DNA of 64,000 bases from Dactylosporangium aurantiacum (GTDB taxonomy: Bacteria; Actinomycetota; Actinomycetes; Mycobacteriales; Micromonosporaceae). Under the pieces are notes generated by a model. It was given only the letters and a program-made list of their open reading frames with translations, searched no databases and was not told the DNA's origin. Positions 8,513 through 20,769 of this stretch are shown here, in pieces; position 1 is the stretch's first letter, and every line of letters begins with the position of its first letter. The translations under genes were made by a program, and so were the position numbers. Location of the stretch: positions 62,001 through 126,000 of the forward strand of contig NZ_JNYJ01000029.1 in NCBI RefSeq assembly GCF_000716715.1, written 5' to 3'.

Positions 8513-9348
8513 AACCCCTTGCCCGACTTGCGCCCCAGGTCACCGGCGATGACCATCCGCGCCAGCAGCTCCGGCGGGAAGAACTTCGGGTCGGCCGTGT
8601 CGGTGTGGATGTTCTTCGCCGCGTGGTACAGCACGTCCACGCCGGTCAGGTCGGTGGTCGCGAGCGGACCCATCGCGTGGCCGAACCCCAGCTTGCAGGC
8701 CAGGTCCAGGTCCTCGGCGCTCACCACGCCGCTCTCCACCAGCTTGACCGCCTCGACCACCAGCGCGGCGATCAGCCGCGTCGTGACGAACCCGGCGACG
8801 TCCCGGTTGACCACGATGCAGGTCTTGCCGATCTCCTCCGCGAAGCTCCTGGCCGTCGCCAGCGTCGCGTCGCTCGTCTTGTACCCGCGCACCAGCTCGC
8901 ACAGCTTCATCACCGGCACGGGGCTGAAGAAGTGCGTCCCCACGACCTGCTCGGGGCGCTGCGTCGCGGTCGCGATCTGCGTCACCGGGATCGCGGACGT
9001 GTTCGTCGCCAGCACCGCGTCGGCCCGGCAGATCTTGTCCAGCGTGCCGAACAGCTCCTGCTTCACGTCCAGCCGCTCGAACACCGCCTCGACCACGATG
9101 TCGGCCTCGGCCGCCGCGTCGAGGTCCGTGGTGGTGGTGATCCGCCCCAGCGCAGCCTGGACGTCCCCGTCGGCGATCACGCCCTTGCTCGCGAACTTGG
9201 TCAACGACTGCTCGATGGCCGCGACGCCGCGGCCGACCGCCTCGTCCGTCAGGTCCCGCAGCGTCACCTCCCACCCGGCCTGCGCGGCGACCTGGGCGAT
9301 GCCAGACCCCATCAGCCCCGCTCCGATGACCGCCAATCGACCCGCCAT
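8497..9348 (-). CDS. 3-hydroxybutyryl-CoA / 3-hydroxyacyl-CoA dehydrogenase
   Basis: This 283-residue protein has the length of stand-alone Hbd/PaaH/FadB2 enzymes. The N-terminal Rossmann fold has GAGLMGSG for NAD binding. The ATNTSAIPV segment and HFFSPVPVMKL contain the catalytic Ser/Asn and His. The C-terminal helical domain ends GLGRKSGKGFY-like (DLGRKSGKGFYTY). It would oxidise (S)-3-hydroxybutyryl-CoA, or reduce acetoacetyl-CoA. The second direction suits the ethylmalonyl-CoA pathway that the mutase at 2460-4451 points to. It appears monocistronic. Confidence 0.95.
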   Translation of the reverse strand: MAGRLAVIGAGLMGSGIAQVAAQAGWEVTLRDLTDEAVGRGVAAIEQSLTKFASKGVIADGDVQAALGRITTTTDLDAAAEADIVVEAVFERLDVKQELFGTLDKICRADAVLATNTSAIPVTQIATATQRPEQVVGTHFFSPVPVMKLCELVRGYKTSDATLATARSFAEEIGKTCIVVNRDVAGFVTTRLIAALVVEAVKLVESGVVSAEDLDLACKLGFGHAMGPLATTDLTGVDVLYHAAKNIHTDTADPKFFPPELLARMVIAGDLGRKSGKGFYTYS

Positions 9349-9431
9349 GTGACTCCCTTTCCCTGAGACCGCTTCGTCTCGACCCCGCTGACCTTATCCG
9401 GCTCCGGAGGGTGATCTTCTAGTGGCAAACT

Positions 9432-9761
9432 GTGAGAGTGCCCCTCATGTACCTCGCGGGATGGGCGGCCTCCGCCGGCGCACTCGCCACGCTCATCCTC
9501 ATCATCAGGCTGCTCCGCTTCGGCGAACGCCGGGCCTGCTCCCCCGCCGGCGTGCATCCGGCCGCCCCCGACGGCGACCTCGACTACGGCCTGCTGCGCT
9601 GCGTGTCCCGGGTCGGCGACCTGGCGTTCGCCCGCGACGTGCGCGACCGCCTCCGCCGCAACGGCGTCAGGGCCACCCTCGCCACCGGCCACGACGGCAT
9701 GGTCCGCGTCCTCGTCTTCGCCGACGAGTACGACCGCGCGAGGCTGTTGCTGGCGCCGTAG
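9432..9761 (+). CDS. Small membrane-anchored protein, possible DUF2007-like domain
   Basis: This 109-residue protein has one N-terminal hydrophobic segment (residues 5-28) and then a soluble domain of about 60 residues. The domain pattern (repeated hydrophobic positions, FARDVRDRLRRNGVRATLA, and a final FADEYDRARLLL) resembles the DUF2007 fold, which has a C-terminal helix of this type. That assignment is tentative. GTG 9432 is the first start; GTG 9438 and ATG 9447 are alternatives. It diverges from the dehydrogenase gene. Confidence 0.65.
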   Translation: MRVPLMYLAGWAASAGALATLILIIRLLRFGERRACSPAGVHPAAPDGDLDYGLLRCVSRVGDLAFARDVRDRLRRNGVRATLATGHDGMVRVLVFADEYDRARLLLAP

Positions 9762-9873
9762 GGGGCTCCGGCGCCACCGTCACCGTTGCGGTTCCGGCAC
9801 GCCGTTCAACACCCCGCGCCGCAGCCGCATCCTCCGTGCTCACGATCCGGCTCCACCCGCCGCCGCACGCGCC

Positions 9874-9922
9874 GGCAGTGCGAGGGCCAGCGAGCATGGA
9901 GGCTCCGGGGTGGGAACCCCCG
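9874..9922. repeat. Dispersed repeat, copy 2 (3' of murA)
   Basis: This is a near copy of 1000-1046: GGCAGTGCGA, then CAGCGAGCATGG, then GGGGTGGGAACCCCCG. It lies about 55 bases beyond the murA stop codon, in the same orientation relative to the upstream minus-strand gene as copy 1. That supports a 3'-end role such as termination, or a targeted repeat. Confidence 0.6.
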
Positions 9923-9976
9923 GGCCGGCCCCGGCGGGAGCCGCCCGAAGCCAGAAACTGCCGAAGCTAGGAACAG

Positions 9977-11260
9977 CTAAAAATCGAACTGGTCCGGGGG
10001 TGCGACGGCGCGTTCGACCTCGACGCCGAGGCCGCGCAGGTCGGACTCGAAGCTCGGGTACCCGCGGTCGATGTGGTGCACGTGGCGGACCTCGGTGACG
10101 CCGTCGGCGCACAGGCCGGCGATGGCGAGGCCGGCGCCGGCGCGGATGTCGGTGGCGGTGACCGGGGCGCCGGAGAGGCGCGCGACGCCGCGGACGACGG
10201 CGTGGTGGCCGTCGGTGCGGATGTCGGCGCCGAGGCGGGACATCTCGTTGATGAACATGAAGCGGCCGTCGAAGATGTTCTCGGTGATGAGGGACGAGCC
10301 CTCGCTGACGGACGCGAGGCCGACCGCCATCGGCAGCAGGTCGGTGGCGAAGCCGGGGAACGGCAGGGTGACCACGTCGACGGCCTTCGGGCGGTCGGCC
10401 ATCCGGACGCGGAAGGAGTCGGCGGCCGTGTCGACCTGGCCGCCGGCGGTCGCCACCTTGTCCAGGGCGATCTCCAGGAAGCTCGGGTCGATGCCGTGGA
10501 CGGTGACGTCACCGCGGGTCATGGCGGCGGCGAAGGCCCAGGTGCCGGCGACGATGCGGTCGCCGACGGTGCGGTGCTCGACCGGGCGGAGCTCCGTGAC
10601 GCCGTCGATCACGAGGCGGGAGGAGCCGGCGCCGGAGATCTCGGCGCCCATGTCGGTGAGCATGCGGCAGATGTCGACGATCTCGGGCTCGCGGGCCGCG
10701 TTGTCGATCTCGGTGCGGCCGTTGGCGAGGACGGCGGCCATGAGCAGGTTCTCGGTGGCGCCGACGCTGGGGAAGTCGAGCCAGATGGTGGCACCGTGCA
10801 GCTTCGGCGCGGTGGCGATGACGAAGCCGTGCTCGCCGGAGATGTCCGCGCCCATCCGGCGCAGGCCCTCCACGTGCATGTCGAGGCCGCGGGAGCCGAT
10901 CGCGTCGCCGCCGGGGTGCGCGACGCGGACGTGGCCGCAGCGGGCCACCAGCGGGCCCAGCACGCAGATGGAGGCGCGCAGGCGGCGCACCAGGTCGTAG
11001 TCGGCCTCGGTGCCGAGCCGCTCGGGCACGTCGATGACGACCCGGTCCTCGTCCTGCTCGACCTCGCAGCCGAGCCGGCGCAGCACCTCGGCCATGATGG
11101 CGATGTCGGTGATGCGGGGCACGTTGGTGAGCACCGACCGCCCGGTGGCCAGCAGCGCCGCCGCCATGAGCTTGAGCGCGGAGTTCTTGGCCCCGACGAC
11201 CGACACGTCTCCGGCGAGCCTGGCCCCGCCCGTCACACGGATCACGTCCACGTCGGTCAT
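9977..11260 (-). CDS. murA: UDP-N-acetylglucosamine 1-carboxyvinyltransferase (MurA), Asp-type
   Basis: The protein has 427 residues from ATG 11260; an upstream in-frame ATG adds 12 residues that do not fit the family. It catalyses the first committed step of peptidoglycan synthesis, transferring enolpyruvate from PEP to UDP-GlcNAc. Family marks include Lys25-Asn26 (VGAKNSALK), [13 protein letters not shown] and the active-site loop [10 protein letters not shown]. The residue that is Cys115 in E. coli is Asp119 here. The same swap in Mycobacterium MurA gives natural fosfomycin resistance. It diverges from the adenosyltransferase gene with only 28 bases between start codons. Confidence 0.97.
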   Translation of the reverse strand: MTDVDVIRVTGGARLAGDVSVVGAKNSALKLMAAALLATGRSVLTNVPRITDIAIMAEVLRRLGCEVEQDEDRVVIDVPERLGTEADYDLVRRLRASICVLGPLVARCGHVRVAHPGGDAIGSRGLDMHVEGLRRMGADISGEHGFVIATAPKLHGATIWLDFPSVGATENLLMAAVLANGRTEIDNAAREPEIVDICRMLTDMGAEISGAGSSRLVIDGVTELRPVEHRTVGDRIVAGTWAFAAAMTRGDVTVHGIDPSFLEIALDKVATAGGQVDTAADSFRVRMADRPKAVDVVTLPFPGFATDLLPMAVGLASVSEGSSLITENIFDGRFMFINEMSRLGADIRTDGHHAVVRGVARLSGAPVTATDIRAGAGLAIAGLCADGVTEVRHVHHIDRGYPSFESDLRGLGVEVERAVAPPDQFDF

Positions 11261-11288
11261 CGTAGGGGCATTCCGTACCGTGAAAACC

Positions 11289-11861
11289 ATGGCCATTCAC
11301 CTCACCCGCATCTACACCAAGACCGGCGACACCGGCACGACCGGATTGGGCGACTTCTCCCGGGTCCCGAAGACCCATCCGCGGATCGGCGCCTACGCCG
11401 ACGTCGACGAGGCCAACGCCGCGCTCGGCGTCGCCGTGGCCATGGGTGGCCTGGACGAGGAGCTGCGGGCGGTGCTGACCGTGGTCCAGAACGACATGTT
11501 CGACGTCGGCGCCGACCTGTGCAACCCGGTCGTCGCCGAGCCGGAGTATCCGCCGCTGCGGGTCACCGAGGAGTACCTCACCCGCCTGGAGGGCTGGTGC
11601 GACGAGTTCAACGAGCGGCTGCCGAAGCTCGACTCGTTCATCCTTCCGGGCGGCACCCCGGGCGCGGCACTGCTCAACGTGGCGAGGACGGTGACGCGCC
11701 GGGCGGAGCGCAGCGCGTGGGCGTTGATGGAGCACGACCCGGAGCACACCAACGAGCTGGCCGTGAAATACCTCAACCGGCTGTCGGATCTGCTGTTCAT
11801 CCTGGGCAGGATCGCCAATCCCGACGGCGACGTGAAATGGGTGCCCGGCGCGAACCGCTAG
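11289..11861 (+). CDS. pduO: PduO-type ATP:cob(I)alamin adenosyltransferase
   Basis: This 190-residue protein begins with the ATP-binding motif [15 protein letters not shown], and later has [12 protein letters not shown] and [14 protein letters not shown]. These mark the PduO/CobO-type (not CobA-type) adenosyltransferase. It makes adenosylcobalamin, the cofactor required by the mutase at 2460-4451. The 3' end overlaps the convergent DUF2550 gene by four bases. Confidence 0.95.
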   Translation: MAIHLTRIYTKTGDTGTTGLGDFSRVPKTHPRIGAYADVDEANAALGVAVAMGGLDEELRAVLTVVQNDMFDVGADLCNPVVAEPEYPPLRVTEEYLTRLEGWCDEFNERLPKLDSFILPGGTPGAALLNVARTVTRRAERSAWALMEHDPEHTNELAVKYLNRLSDLLFILGRIANPDGDVKWVPGANR

Positions 11862-12313
11862 TTGGTGCGGTACCGGTAAGGCCGGGTCTCCGGGGTCGAC
11901 TCACCCGGAGGCGCGGCCTCCACCCACGACAGGAACCCGGTCAGTGCCCGCTCCGCCATGGCGATCTCGACCGGCGACTGGCGGCTGACGCACCGCACGA
12001 TCACCCAGTCGGGCGGCAGGACGAGCAGCTCGGCCGCGTCCGGGCTGCGGCGACGGTCGACGGAGAGCCCACGCCGGGAAAGGACCCGGCGCGGGCCGGG
12101 CCAGAAACTGAAGATGCGATACCACCGCAGGTCGTCGCCGGCGAAGCGGGCCAGGCCCGCGGACCAGCCCCGGCCGGGCACCATGGTGCTCAGCCGGACC
12201 CCCAGCTCGATCGTGCCGCCCTGCCGGGCGATGACGACGCGGCGCAGGAACAGCAGCGCCAGCGCGGCGAGCAGGATGAGGACCCCGATGCCGATTCCCT
12301 CGACGATCCTCAC
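11858..12313 (-). CDS. DUF2550 membrane-anchored protein
   Basis: This 151-residue protein has one N-terminal membrane segment (residues 5-24) and a basic cytoplasmic domain. It matches the actinobacterial DUF2550 family, which typically lies directly after atpC, as here (16 bases downstream). The GTIELGVRLS and WVIVRC segments are typical. Function is unknown. It likely shares a transcript with atpC. Confidence 0.88.
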   Translation of the reverse strand: MRIVEGIGIGVLILLAALALLFLRRVVIARQGGTIELGVRLSTMVPGRGWSAGLARFAGDDLRWYRIFSFWPGPRRVLSRRGLSVDRRRSPDAAELLVLPPDWVIVRCVSRQSPVEIAMAERALTGFLSWVEAAPPGESTPETRPYRYRTN

Positions 12314-12329
12314 CGACGCCGCCCTCGAG

Positions 12330-12611
12330 TCAGTGCGCGGCTTGGGCGGTGGCGGGGGTGCACGACTCGGCGAGCACCGTCACCCCGGTCGCCGTGACGG
12401 AGAGGAATCCGCCGGAGACGTCGAAGGCGATCTCCTGGCCGCCGTGCTTGATGCGCACCTGACCGGGCTCGGCCAGCTGACCGAGGAGCGGCGCGTGGCC
12501 GGGAAGCACACCGAGCTCGCCCTCCGTCGTGCGCGCCAACACCATGTCGGCGTCACCGGACCAGACTTTTTCCTCGACGGCTACGAGCTCGACGTGCAGC
12601 TGCCTCGCCAC
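12330..12611 (-). CDS. atpC: ATP synthase F1 subunit epsilon, short form
   Basis: The start is GTG 12611, with a GAGGAG ribosome site nine bases upstream. An earlier in-frame ATG lies in non-conserved sequence. The protein has 93 residues and is only the N-terminal beta-sandwich (VELVAVEEKVWSGDADMVLA, GELGVLPGHAPLLGQL, GGFLSVT). The C-terminal pair of helices that inhibits ATP hydrolysis in longer epsilon subunits is almost wholly missing. atpC is normally right after atpD. Here it is 1.16 kb away, cut off by an opposite-strand RTX gene and a strong hairpin. Confidence 0.93.
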   Translation of the reverse strand: MARQLHVELVAVEEKVWSGDADMVLARTTEGELGVLPGHAPLLGQLAEPGQVRIKHGGQEIAFDVSGGFLSVTATGVTVLAESCTPATAQAAH

Positions 12612-12827
12612 GCTAGTTACTCCTCGTGTGCGCGATTCGGTTTTGCCGAGTGTAGTCAATGATCCGACGAGCGGAGCAGTGGGCCTCGCCACGTTGGCAC
12701 AACACCTGAAATGCCGATGAAGTGGCGGACCGAGAACCGGCAGGAGATGGGTTTCCGACACTCCAGAGCGTGACGCACGTCACCCTGTCACGGTGGGCTA
12801 TTCCCTGAAATGACGGAGGTGATTTTC
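12612..12827. promoter_or_regulatory. Divergent control region between atpC and the RTX gene
   Basis: Since atpC is cut off from the main atp operon, its promoter should lie here. A TACACT hexamer on the minus strand at 12649-12654 could be a -10 box, giving a leader of about 35 bases; I see no convincing -35. On the plus strand a GGAGGTG ribosome site (12815-12821) precedes the RTX gene. The promoter placement is inference. Confidence 0.35.
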
Positions 12828-13718
12828 ATGCACGTACGGATCGCGGCGGTGCTCGTCCTGGCCGCCGCCGCGGTGGCGGTCCCGCGCCCGGCCCACGCCG
12901 ACCCTCCCTCGGCGCAGGTCTGGTTCAACGGCGCCGAGGTCGTCTACCAGGCCGCCGACGGGCAGGTCAACGCGCTGGTCCTGACGGCGGTGGGCGGCAA
13001 TGTGTACCGGCTCGACGACATCGTGCCCATCACGTCGGACGAGGAGGACTGCGTCCACCCGATCGACGGCGACGACACCGTCATGGACTGCGAGCGCAAC
13101 CTGTCGTTCTGGGACGTGGACCTGCGCGACCTCGACGACAGCCTCGACAACCAGACCACCCGCCCCGGGCACCTCAACGTCGGCGCCGGCAACGACGTCG
13201 TGCGGACCGGCGGCAACGCCGGCTCGGTCCAGGAGGTCGCCGGCGGTGACGGCGACGACCTCATCTACTCCGGCCCCGGGCAGGACTGGGTCGCCGGGGG
13301 CGCCGGCACCGACACCGTGTCCTACGAGGGCCGCATCGGCGCCGTCGTGGCGTCGGTGGCGACCGGCGGCGCCGAGGACACCTACGTCAGCGGCGTGGAG
13401 AACCTGACCGGCGGCGCCGGCAGCGACTCCCTCACCGGCAACGGCTCCGCGAACGTCCTGGACGGCGGCACCGGCACCGTCTGCCTGTTCATGGTCTGCT
13501 TCCTGACCTCCGGCAACGACACCCTGCACGGCGGCAACGGCAACGACCTGCTGCGCGGGCAGGGCGGCAACGACACCCTGTACGGCGAGGGCGGCATCGA
13601 CACGCTGCGCGGCGGCGCCGGGTTCGACACCCTCGACGGCGGCCCCGCGTCCGACTGGTGCTACACCGAGGCCGACGGCGGCACGACCGTGAACTGCGGC
13701 CTGGTCGTCATCCCCTGA
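12828..13718 (+). CDS. Secreted RTX-type (haemolysin-like) calcium-binding repeat protein
   Basis: The protein has 296 residues from ATG 12828, with GGAGGTG seven bases upstream. A classical signal peptide (basic start, Ala/Val-rich core, AHA-type cleavage near residue 25) is followed by a domain of about 90 residues. Glycine-aspartate nonapeptide repeats come next (GGNGNDLLRG, GGNDTLYGEG, GGIDTLRGG, GGAGFDTLDGG). These form a Ca2+-binding beta-roll. A CLFMVC insert and a Cys pair near the C-terminus may form disulphides. The Sec-type signal is unlike type-I-secreted RTX toxins. The gene lies on the opposite strand inside the atp cluster, between atpD and atpC. Confidence 0.88.
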   Translation: MHVRIAAVLVLAAAAVAVPRPAHADPPSAQVWFNGAEVVYQAADGQVNALVLTAVGGNVYRLDDIVPITSDEEDCVHPIDGDDTVMDCERNLSFWDVDLRDLDDSLDNQTTRPGHLNVGAGNDVVRTGGNAGSVQEVAGGDGDDLIYSGPGQDWVAGGAGTDTVSYEGRIGAVVASVATGGAEDTYVSGVENLTGGAGSDSLTGNGSANVLDGGTGTVCLFMVCFLTSGNDTLHGGNGNDLLRGQGGNDTLYGEGGIDTLRGGAGFDTLDGGPASDWCYTEADGGTTVNCGLVVIP

Positions 13719-13725
13719 ACAACGC

Positions 13726-13761
13726 CGAAGGGCGCCCCCGCCGCGGCAGGGACGCCCTTCG
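13726..13761. terminator. Hairpin between the RTX gene and atpD
   Basis: CGAAGGGCG (13726-13734) pairs perfectly with CGCCCTTCG (13753-13761) across an 18-base GC-rich loop. It sits between the convergent stop codons of the RTX gene and atpD, so it can end transcription from both sides. It would stop the atp operon transcript before it reaches atpC. Confidence 0.75.
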
Positions 13762-13774
13762 TACGTGAGGAACG

Positions 13775-16128
<2,354 letters not shown>

Positions 16129-16131
16129 GGC

Positions 16132-17769
16132 TCAGCCCGACTTCCGGACCTGGCGGGTCACGGTCTCGCGGGCCTGCTCACCCTGCAGCGCCTTGGCCGG
16201 CGCCTCATTGATCGGGGCCTCGGCGCCCTTGGCCGTGAAGACCTGCTTGAAGCTCTTGATCGCCTCGGTCAGGCCGTCGATGGAGTCCTGCGGCAGCTTC
16301 TTCGACTCCGCGATGGCGCCGATGAGGTCCTTGCGGTTGCTGTGCAGGTACTGCAGGAACTCGCTCTCGAAGCGGCGGATCTCACCGACCGGCACGTCGT
16401 CGAGCTGGCCGGTGGTGCCGGCCCACACCGAGACGATCTGGTCCTCGACCGCGAACGGCGAGAACTGCGGCTGCTTGAGCAGCTCGACCAGGCGGGCGCC
16501 CTTGTCCAGCTGGGCCCGCGACGCCTTGTCCAGGTCGGAGGCGAAGGCCGAGAAGGCCTCCAGCTCGCGGTACTGGGCGAGGTCCAGCCGCAGCCGGCCG
16601 GCGACGTCCTTCATGCCCTTGACCTGGGCCGAGCCGCCGACGCGGGACACCGAGGTGCCGACGTTGATGGCGGGCCGCACGCCCTGGTTGAACAGGTCGG
16701 ACTCGAGGAAGACCTGGCCGTCGGTGATCGAGATGACGTTCGTCGGGATGTACGCCGAGATGTCGTTGGCCTTGGTCTCGATGATCGGCAGACCGGTCAT
16801 CGAGCCGCCGCCCAGCTCGTCGGACAGCTTCGCGCAGCGCTCCAGGAGCCGGGAGTGCAGGTAGAAGACGTCGCCCGGGTACGCCTCGCGGCCCGGCGGG
16901 CGGCGCAGCAGCAGCGACACGGCGCGGTACGCCTCGGCCTGCTTGGTCAGGTCGTCGAAGACGATCAGGACGTGCTTGCCGCCGTACATCCAGTGCTGGC
17001 CGATCGCCGAACCGGCGTAGGGGGCCAGGTACTTGAAGCCGGCCGGGTCGGACGCCGGGGAGGCGACGATGGTGGTGTACTCCATCGCGCCCTGCTCCTC
17101 GAGGATCCCGCGGGTGGCGGCGATCGTCGAGGCCTTCTGACCGATGGCGACGTAGATGCAGCGGACCTGCTTCTTCGGGTCCCCGGACTTCCAGTTGTCG
17201 CGCTGGTTGATGATCGTGTCGAGGGCGACCGTGGTCTTGCCCGTCTTACGGTCACCGATGATCAGCTGGCGCTGGCCCCGGCCGATGGCGGTCATGGCGT
17301 CGATCGCCTTGATGCCGGTCTGCAGGGGCTCCTTGACGGGCTGGCGGGCCATGACGTTCGGCGCCTGCAGCTCCAGCTCGCGGAAGCCCTCGTTGGCGAT
17401 CTCGCCGCGGTCGTCGATCGGCTCGCCGAGCGGGTTGACCACGCGGCCCAGGAAGGCGTCGCCGACCGGGACCGAGAGCACGCGGCCGGTCCGCTTGACC
17501 TGCTGACCTTCCTCGATGCCCTCGAAGTCGCCGAGGACGACGACACCGATCTCGCGGACGTCCAGGTTGAGCGAGACGCCGAGCGTGCCGTCCTCGAACT
17601 CGAGCAGCTCGTTGGCCATCGTCGAGGGCAGGCCCTCGACCTGGGCGATACCGTCGCCGGCGTACGAGACGACGCCGACCTCCTCGCGGGAGATCCGTGA
17701 ATCAACGGACGACACGTAGCGCTCGAGTGCGCCCCGAATGTCGTCCGAGGAGATGGTCAGCTCGGCCAT
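16132..17769 (-). CDS. atpA: ATP synthase F1 subunit alpha
   Basis: This 545-residue protein starts [19 protein letters not shown]. It has the P-loop GDRKTGKTT, an [14 protein letters not shown] segment and a C-terminal extension of about 35 residues beyond the E. coli length, as in other actinobacteria; in mycobacteria this tail restrains ATP hydrolysis. The 38-base gap to atpH carries the ribosome site. It forms the non-catalytic nucleotide sites of F1. Confidence 0.98.
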   Translation of the reverse strand: MAELTISSDDIRGALERYVSSVDSRISREEVGVVSYAGDGIAQVEGLPSTMANELLEFEDGTLGVSLNLDVREIGVVVLGDFEGIEEGQQVKRTGRVLSVPVGDAFLGRVVNPLGEPIDDRGEIANEGFRELELQAPNVMARQPVKEPLQTGIKAIDAMTAIGRGQRQLIIGDRKTGKTTVALDTIINQRDNWKSGDPKKQVRCIYVAIGQKASTIAATRGILEEQGAMEYTTIVASPASDPAGFKYLAPYAGSAIGQHWMYGGKHVLIVFDDLTKQAEAYRAVSLLLRRPPGREAYPGDVFYLHSRLLERCAKLSDELGGGSMTGLPIIETKANDISAYIPTNVISITDGQVFLESDLFNQGVRPAINVGTSVSRVGGSAQVKGMKDVAGRLRLDLAQYRELEAFSAFASDLDKASRAQLDKGARLVELLKQPQFSPFAVEDQIVSVWAGTTGQLDDVPVGEIRRFESEFLQYLHSNRKDLIGAIAESKKLPQDSIDGLTEAIKSFKQVFTAKGAEAPINEAPAKALQGEQARETVTRQVRKSG

Positions 17770-17807
17770 TCCTCAACCTTCTATCTAGATAAATCAAGCT
17801 TCGGGGA

Positions 17808-18626
17808 TTATTTGGCGAGCGCCGTCTTCGCCTCGGCGAGACGACGTGACACCGTGCCGTCATAGAGGTCCGAACCGACCTTGACCCGCATGCCTCCGAT
17901 GATGCGCGGATCGACGTCGATCTTCAGGGAGACCTCTCGACCGTACAGCGCGGCAAGGCGGGCTGCCAGGCGCTGCTCCTCACCGTCGGTGAGCGCGACC
18001 GCGGTGGTCACGTAGGCCACCGAGTGGTCGCGCTGCTTCGCGGCCAGCTCGATGAGGCGGGTCAGCGAGCTGTCGAAGCCTCGGCCGCCGAGCCCGGCGA
18101 CCGCCAGCTCGGCCAGCCGGACCGTGGCGGGCCTGGCCTTGCCCTCCAGCAGGTCCCGGATCAGCTGGGCCCGGGTGCCGGCCGGCACGGTGGGGTCGGC
18201 GAGCGCCGCGGCGAGCCGGGGATCGCCGGAGACGATCTGGCCGAACCGGAACAGCTCGTCCTCCACGTCGCCGAGGTCGCCCGCACGGTCGACGCCGGAC
18301 AGCTCGGCGGTGACGCCGAGCAGCTCGACGCCGTCGAGCATCGCGCCCGGCCCGGACCAGCGGCCCGAGACCAGCGTCGCGAGGATCTCCAGCGACTCGT
18401 CGCTGACCTTGCCCGACAGGACCGACCGCAGCAGGGCGGCGTGGTCGTCGCTGGAGCGGCCCGGGTCGGCCAGCGCGCGGCGCAGCCGCGGCTCGCGCCG
18501 CAGCAGGCCGGCCACCGAGAGGATCTCCCCGGCGACCGCACCGATCCGCTGAACGTCAGCGCTCGCCGCGAATGCGGCGAGCTTGTCGGCAGCGGCCCCG
18601 TAGGCCTCCCGGTTGATGGTGTCCAT
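17808..18626 (-). CDS. atpH: ATP synthase subunit delta
   Basis: The protein has 272 residues from ATG 18626, which overlaps the atpF stop by one base. It is longer than the E. coli form (177) because of an extra N-terminal region, as usual for actinobacteria. The C-terminal DPRIIGGMRVKVGSDLYDGTVSRRL motif region is diagnostic. It is the peripheral-stalk link between the b subunit and F1. Confidence 0.95.
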   Translation of the reverse strand: MDTINREAYGAAADKLAAFAASADVQRIGAVAGEILSVAGLLRREPRLRRALADPGRSSDDHAALLRSVLSGKVSDESLEILATLVSGRWSGPGAMLDGVELLGVTAELSGVDRAGDLGDVEDELFRFGQIVSGDPRLAAALADPTVPAGTRAQLIRDLLEGKARPATVRLAELAVAGLGGRGFDSSLTRLIELAAKQRDHSVAYVTTAVALTDGEEQRLAARLAALYGREVSLKIDVDPRIIGGMRVKVGSDLYDGTVSRRLAEAKTALAK

Positions 18627-19177
18627 CAACGCCGCCCGGCGGTGCCGGCGGCACCGTCACCGATCTCGTCGAGGAACCGCTCGACCGTGCCACGGCGGCG
18701 GGCCTCCTCTTCGAGGGACTCCCCGACGATCCGGCCGGCCAGGTCGACCGCGAGCGAGCCGATCTCGGCGCGCAGCTGGCGCACGATGGTCTGCCGCTCG
18801 GTCTGCAGGGCCTCACGGCCGGCCGCGATGATGCGGTCGCTCTCCTCACGGGCCTTGGCGAGGATGTCCTCGCGGATGCCCGTGGCGTCGGCGCGCGCCT
18901 CGTCACGGATGCTGGCCGCCTCGGTGCGGGCCTCGGCGAGCTGCTGCTTGTACTGCTCCAGCAGCCGGTTGGCCTCGGCCTGCGCCTCCTCGGCGCGCTT
19001 GATGCCACCCTCGATCGCGTCGACCCGTGCGCGGAAGGTCTCCTCCATGCGCGGGAAGACGTACTTCATCAGCACGAAGCACAGGATGCCGAAGGCGACG
19101 AGGCCGACGACGATCTCCTGCCAGATCGGGATGATCGGGTTGTGTTCAGCTCCCTCTTCAGCCAGGAACTGCAGCAT
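18626..19177 (-). CDS. atpF: ATP synthase Fo subunit b
   Basis: This 183-residue protein has one N-terminal membrane helix (about residues 22-43) and then a long charged coiled coil (PRMEETFRARVDAIEGGIKRAE and on to residue 165) that forms the peripheral stalk. It is 40 bases downstream of atpE, with an AGGAGG-like leader in the gap. Confidence 0.96.
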   Translation of the reverse strand: MLQFLAEEGAEHNPIIPIWQEIVVGLVAFGILCFVLMKYVFPRMEETFRARVDAIEGGIKRAEEAQAEANRLLEQYKQQLAEARTEAASIRDEARADATGIREDILAKAREESDRIIAAGREALQTERQTIVRQLRAEIGSLAVDLAGRIVGESLEEEARRRGTVERFLDEIGDGAAGTAGRR

Positions 19178-19217
19178 GGGAAACCTCCCGCTTCAGGTGT
19201 AGGTGGAGGCGGGTGGC

Positions 19218-20310
<1,093 letters not shown>

Positions 20311-20339
20311 GTCCCTCTCGTTATCAATTCAACCAGTCG

Positions 20340-20555
20340 TCAGGCGCCGAGGCGCTTGACGACCAGGTAGATGCCACCAGCGGCGCCGAGCACACACCCG
20401 ATCGCCGTGACGATGCCTCCGGCGTTGAGCCATTCGTCGACCAGCCAGCCGACGAAGCCCCACACGGCGATGCCCGAGATGAGGTATCCGACGGCGGCCC
20501 AACCTTCGTTGGCGCCACTCGATCCGGACTGCTTGGGTGTCTGGTTACCGGCCAT
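20340..20555 (-). CDS. AtpZ/AtpI-type small membrane protein
   Basis: This 71-residue protein has two membrane helices (about 22-40 and 48-66) with the glycine-rich GWLVDEWLNAGG turn found in AtpZ-like proteins, which assist c-ring assembly or Mg2+ handling in the Fo sector. It is the first gene of the atp operon, 29 bases before atpB. A second AtpI-like gene lies at 21243-21641, separated by an opposite-strand gene. Confidence 0.85.
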   Translation of the reverse strand: MAGNQTPKQSGSSGANEGWAAVGYLISGIAVWGFVGWLVDEWLNAGGIVTAIGCVLGAAGGIYLVVKRLGA

Positions 20556-20598
20556 GACGCGGTGACCATATCAGCCTGCCGGGAGCACCCGTGCATCG

Positions 20599-20625
20599 AC
20601 CCCCGCGTGCCTGTCGCGCGGGGGT
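20599..20625. terminator. GC-rich hairpin in the atp operon leader
   Basis: ACCCCCGCG (20599-20607) pairs with CGCGGGGGT (20617-20625) across nine bases. On the minus strand it lies in the predicted 5' leader of the atp operon, about 45 bases before the first start codon. It could be an attenuator, or a barrier that stops read-through from the glyA-atpI transcript. There is no U-tract. Confidence 0.4.
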
Positions 20626-20666
20626 TGCTCTAGGGGCCGGGTGCCTTCAACCGACGGCCGTCAACG

Positions 20667-20696
20667 TTACTACGCCTAACGCTCGGCGAACGTCAA
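20667..20696 (-). promoter_or_regulatory. Predicted atp operon promoter
   Basis: On the minus strand TTGACG (20691-20696) and TAGTAA (20667-20672) are spaced by 18 bases, a good match to the vegetative sigma-factor promoter. Transcription would start near 20660 and give a leader of about 105 bases that includes the hairpin at 20599-20625. Confidence 0.5.
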
Positions 20697-20769
20697 CTAC
20701 ACGACTGATGCGTGAGTGAATGTTGCGCACGGTCACCCCCAGAGGGTTTGCTGAACACCCAGGATAACA

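Noticed and set aside
20599..20625. Riboswitch in the atp leader
   Set aside because: Only one simple hairpin is visible, with no conserved riboswitch core.
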